Shown here: piece by piece, positions 5,632-5,654 of the stretch
Layout: the number at the start of each line of letters is the position of its first letter
Numbering within the stretch: position 1 is the first letter of the stretch
DNA from: a bacterium
GTDB lineage: Bacteria; Auribacterota; UBA3054
DNA: 5,654 nt
NCBI GenBank assembly: GCA_017444325.1
Contig: JAFSWV010000103.1
Coordinates: forward strand, 1-5,654
Direction of reading: 5' to 3'
Notes under the pieces: generated by a model
What the model saw: the letters and a program-made list of their open reading frames with translations, nothing else
Told to the model about the DNA's origin: nothing
The model's database searches: none
Program-made: the position numbers and the translations under genes

Positions 5632-5654
5632 TAAGCTCCGCTTTGCTGATTAAA

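Overview
The window reads as a piece of a bacterial chromosome. Most genes are GC-rich (one hand-counted 60-base stretch of the nagB gene is 70% G+C), use ATG starts with Shine-Dalgarno sites, and are tightly packed. The families present (a large ROK-like protein, a PIG-L deacetylase paired with NagB, a class I/II aminotransferase starting MISRRMQ) recall anaerobic gut or rumen bacteria such as Lentisphaerota/PVC members or Bacillota. That placement rests on remembered family resemblance only and is low confidence.

Region 1 (2-3534, + strand) is a compact gene cluster: a 5'-truncated ROK-like sugar-kinase/regulator protein, a PIG-L/LmbE zinc deacetylase, glucosamine-6-phosphate deaminase (nagB) and uracil-DNA glycosylase (ung). 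Gaps are 30, 18 and -1 bases, so one transcript is likely. The first three genes suggest an amino-sugar route: phosphorylate and deacetylate N-acetylglucosamine, then convert glucosamine-6-phosphate to fructose-6-phosphate and ammonia. No nagA is seen, and the PIG-L protein sits where NagA would be expected. The ung gene is a DNA-repair gene coupled to the end of the cluster with no obvious metabolic link.

Region 2 (3535-4395, + strand) differs. A 157-base AT-rich spacer holds several small inverted repeats and a near-consensus sigma70 promoter (TTGACC, 17-base spacer, TATAAT). A perfect 7+2+7 palindrome fills that spacer, and a hairpin covers the ribosome binding site. The promoter drives two overlapping small genes: a DUF4160 protein (about 37% G+C over 180 counted bases) and a DUF2442 protein with an added C-terminal helix-turn-helix. 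The layout resembles a self-repressed toxin-antitoxin-like module, probably acquired by transfer. It is the best candidate here for an uncharacterised system.

Region 3 (4407-5594, - strand) is a complete PLP-dependent class I/II aminotransferase with its own extended -10 promoter at the right end of the window. It converges on the DUF2442 gene with only 11 bases between the stop codons.
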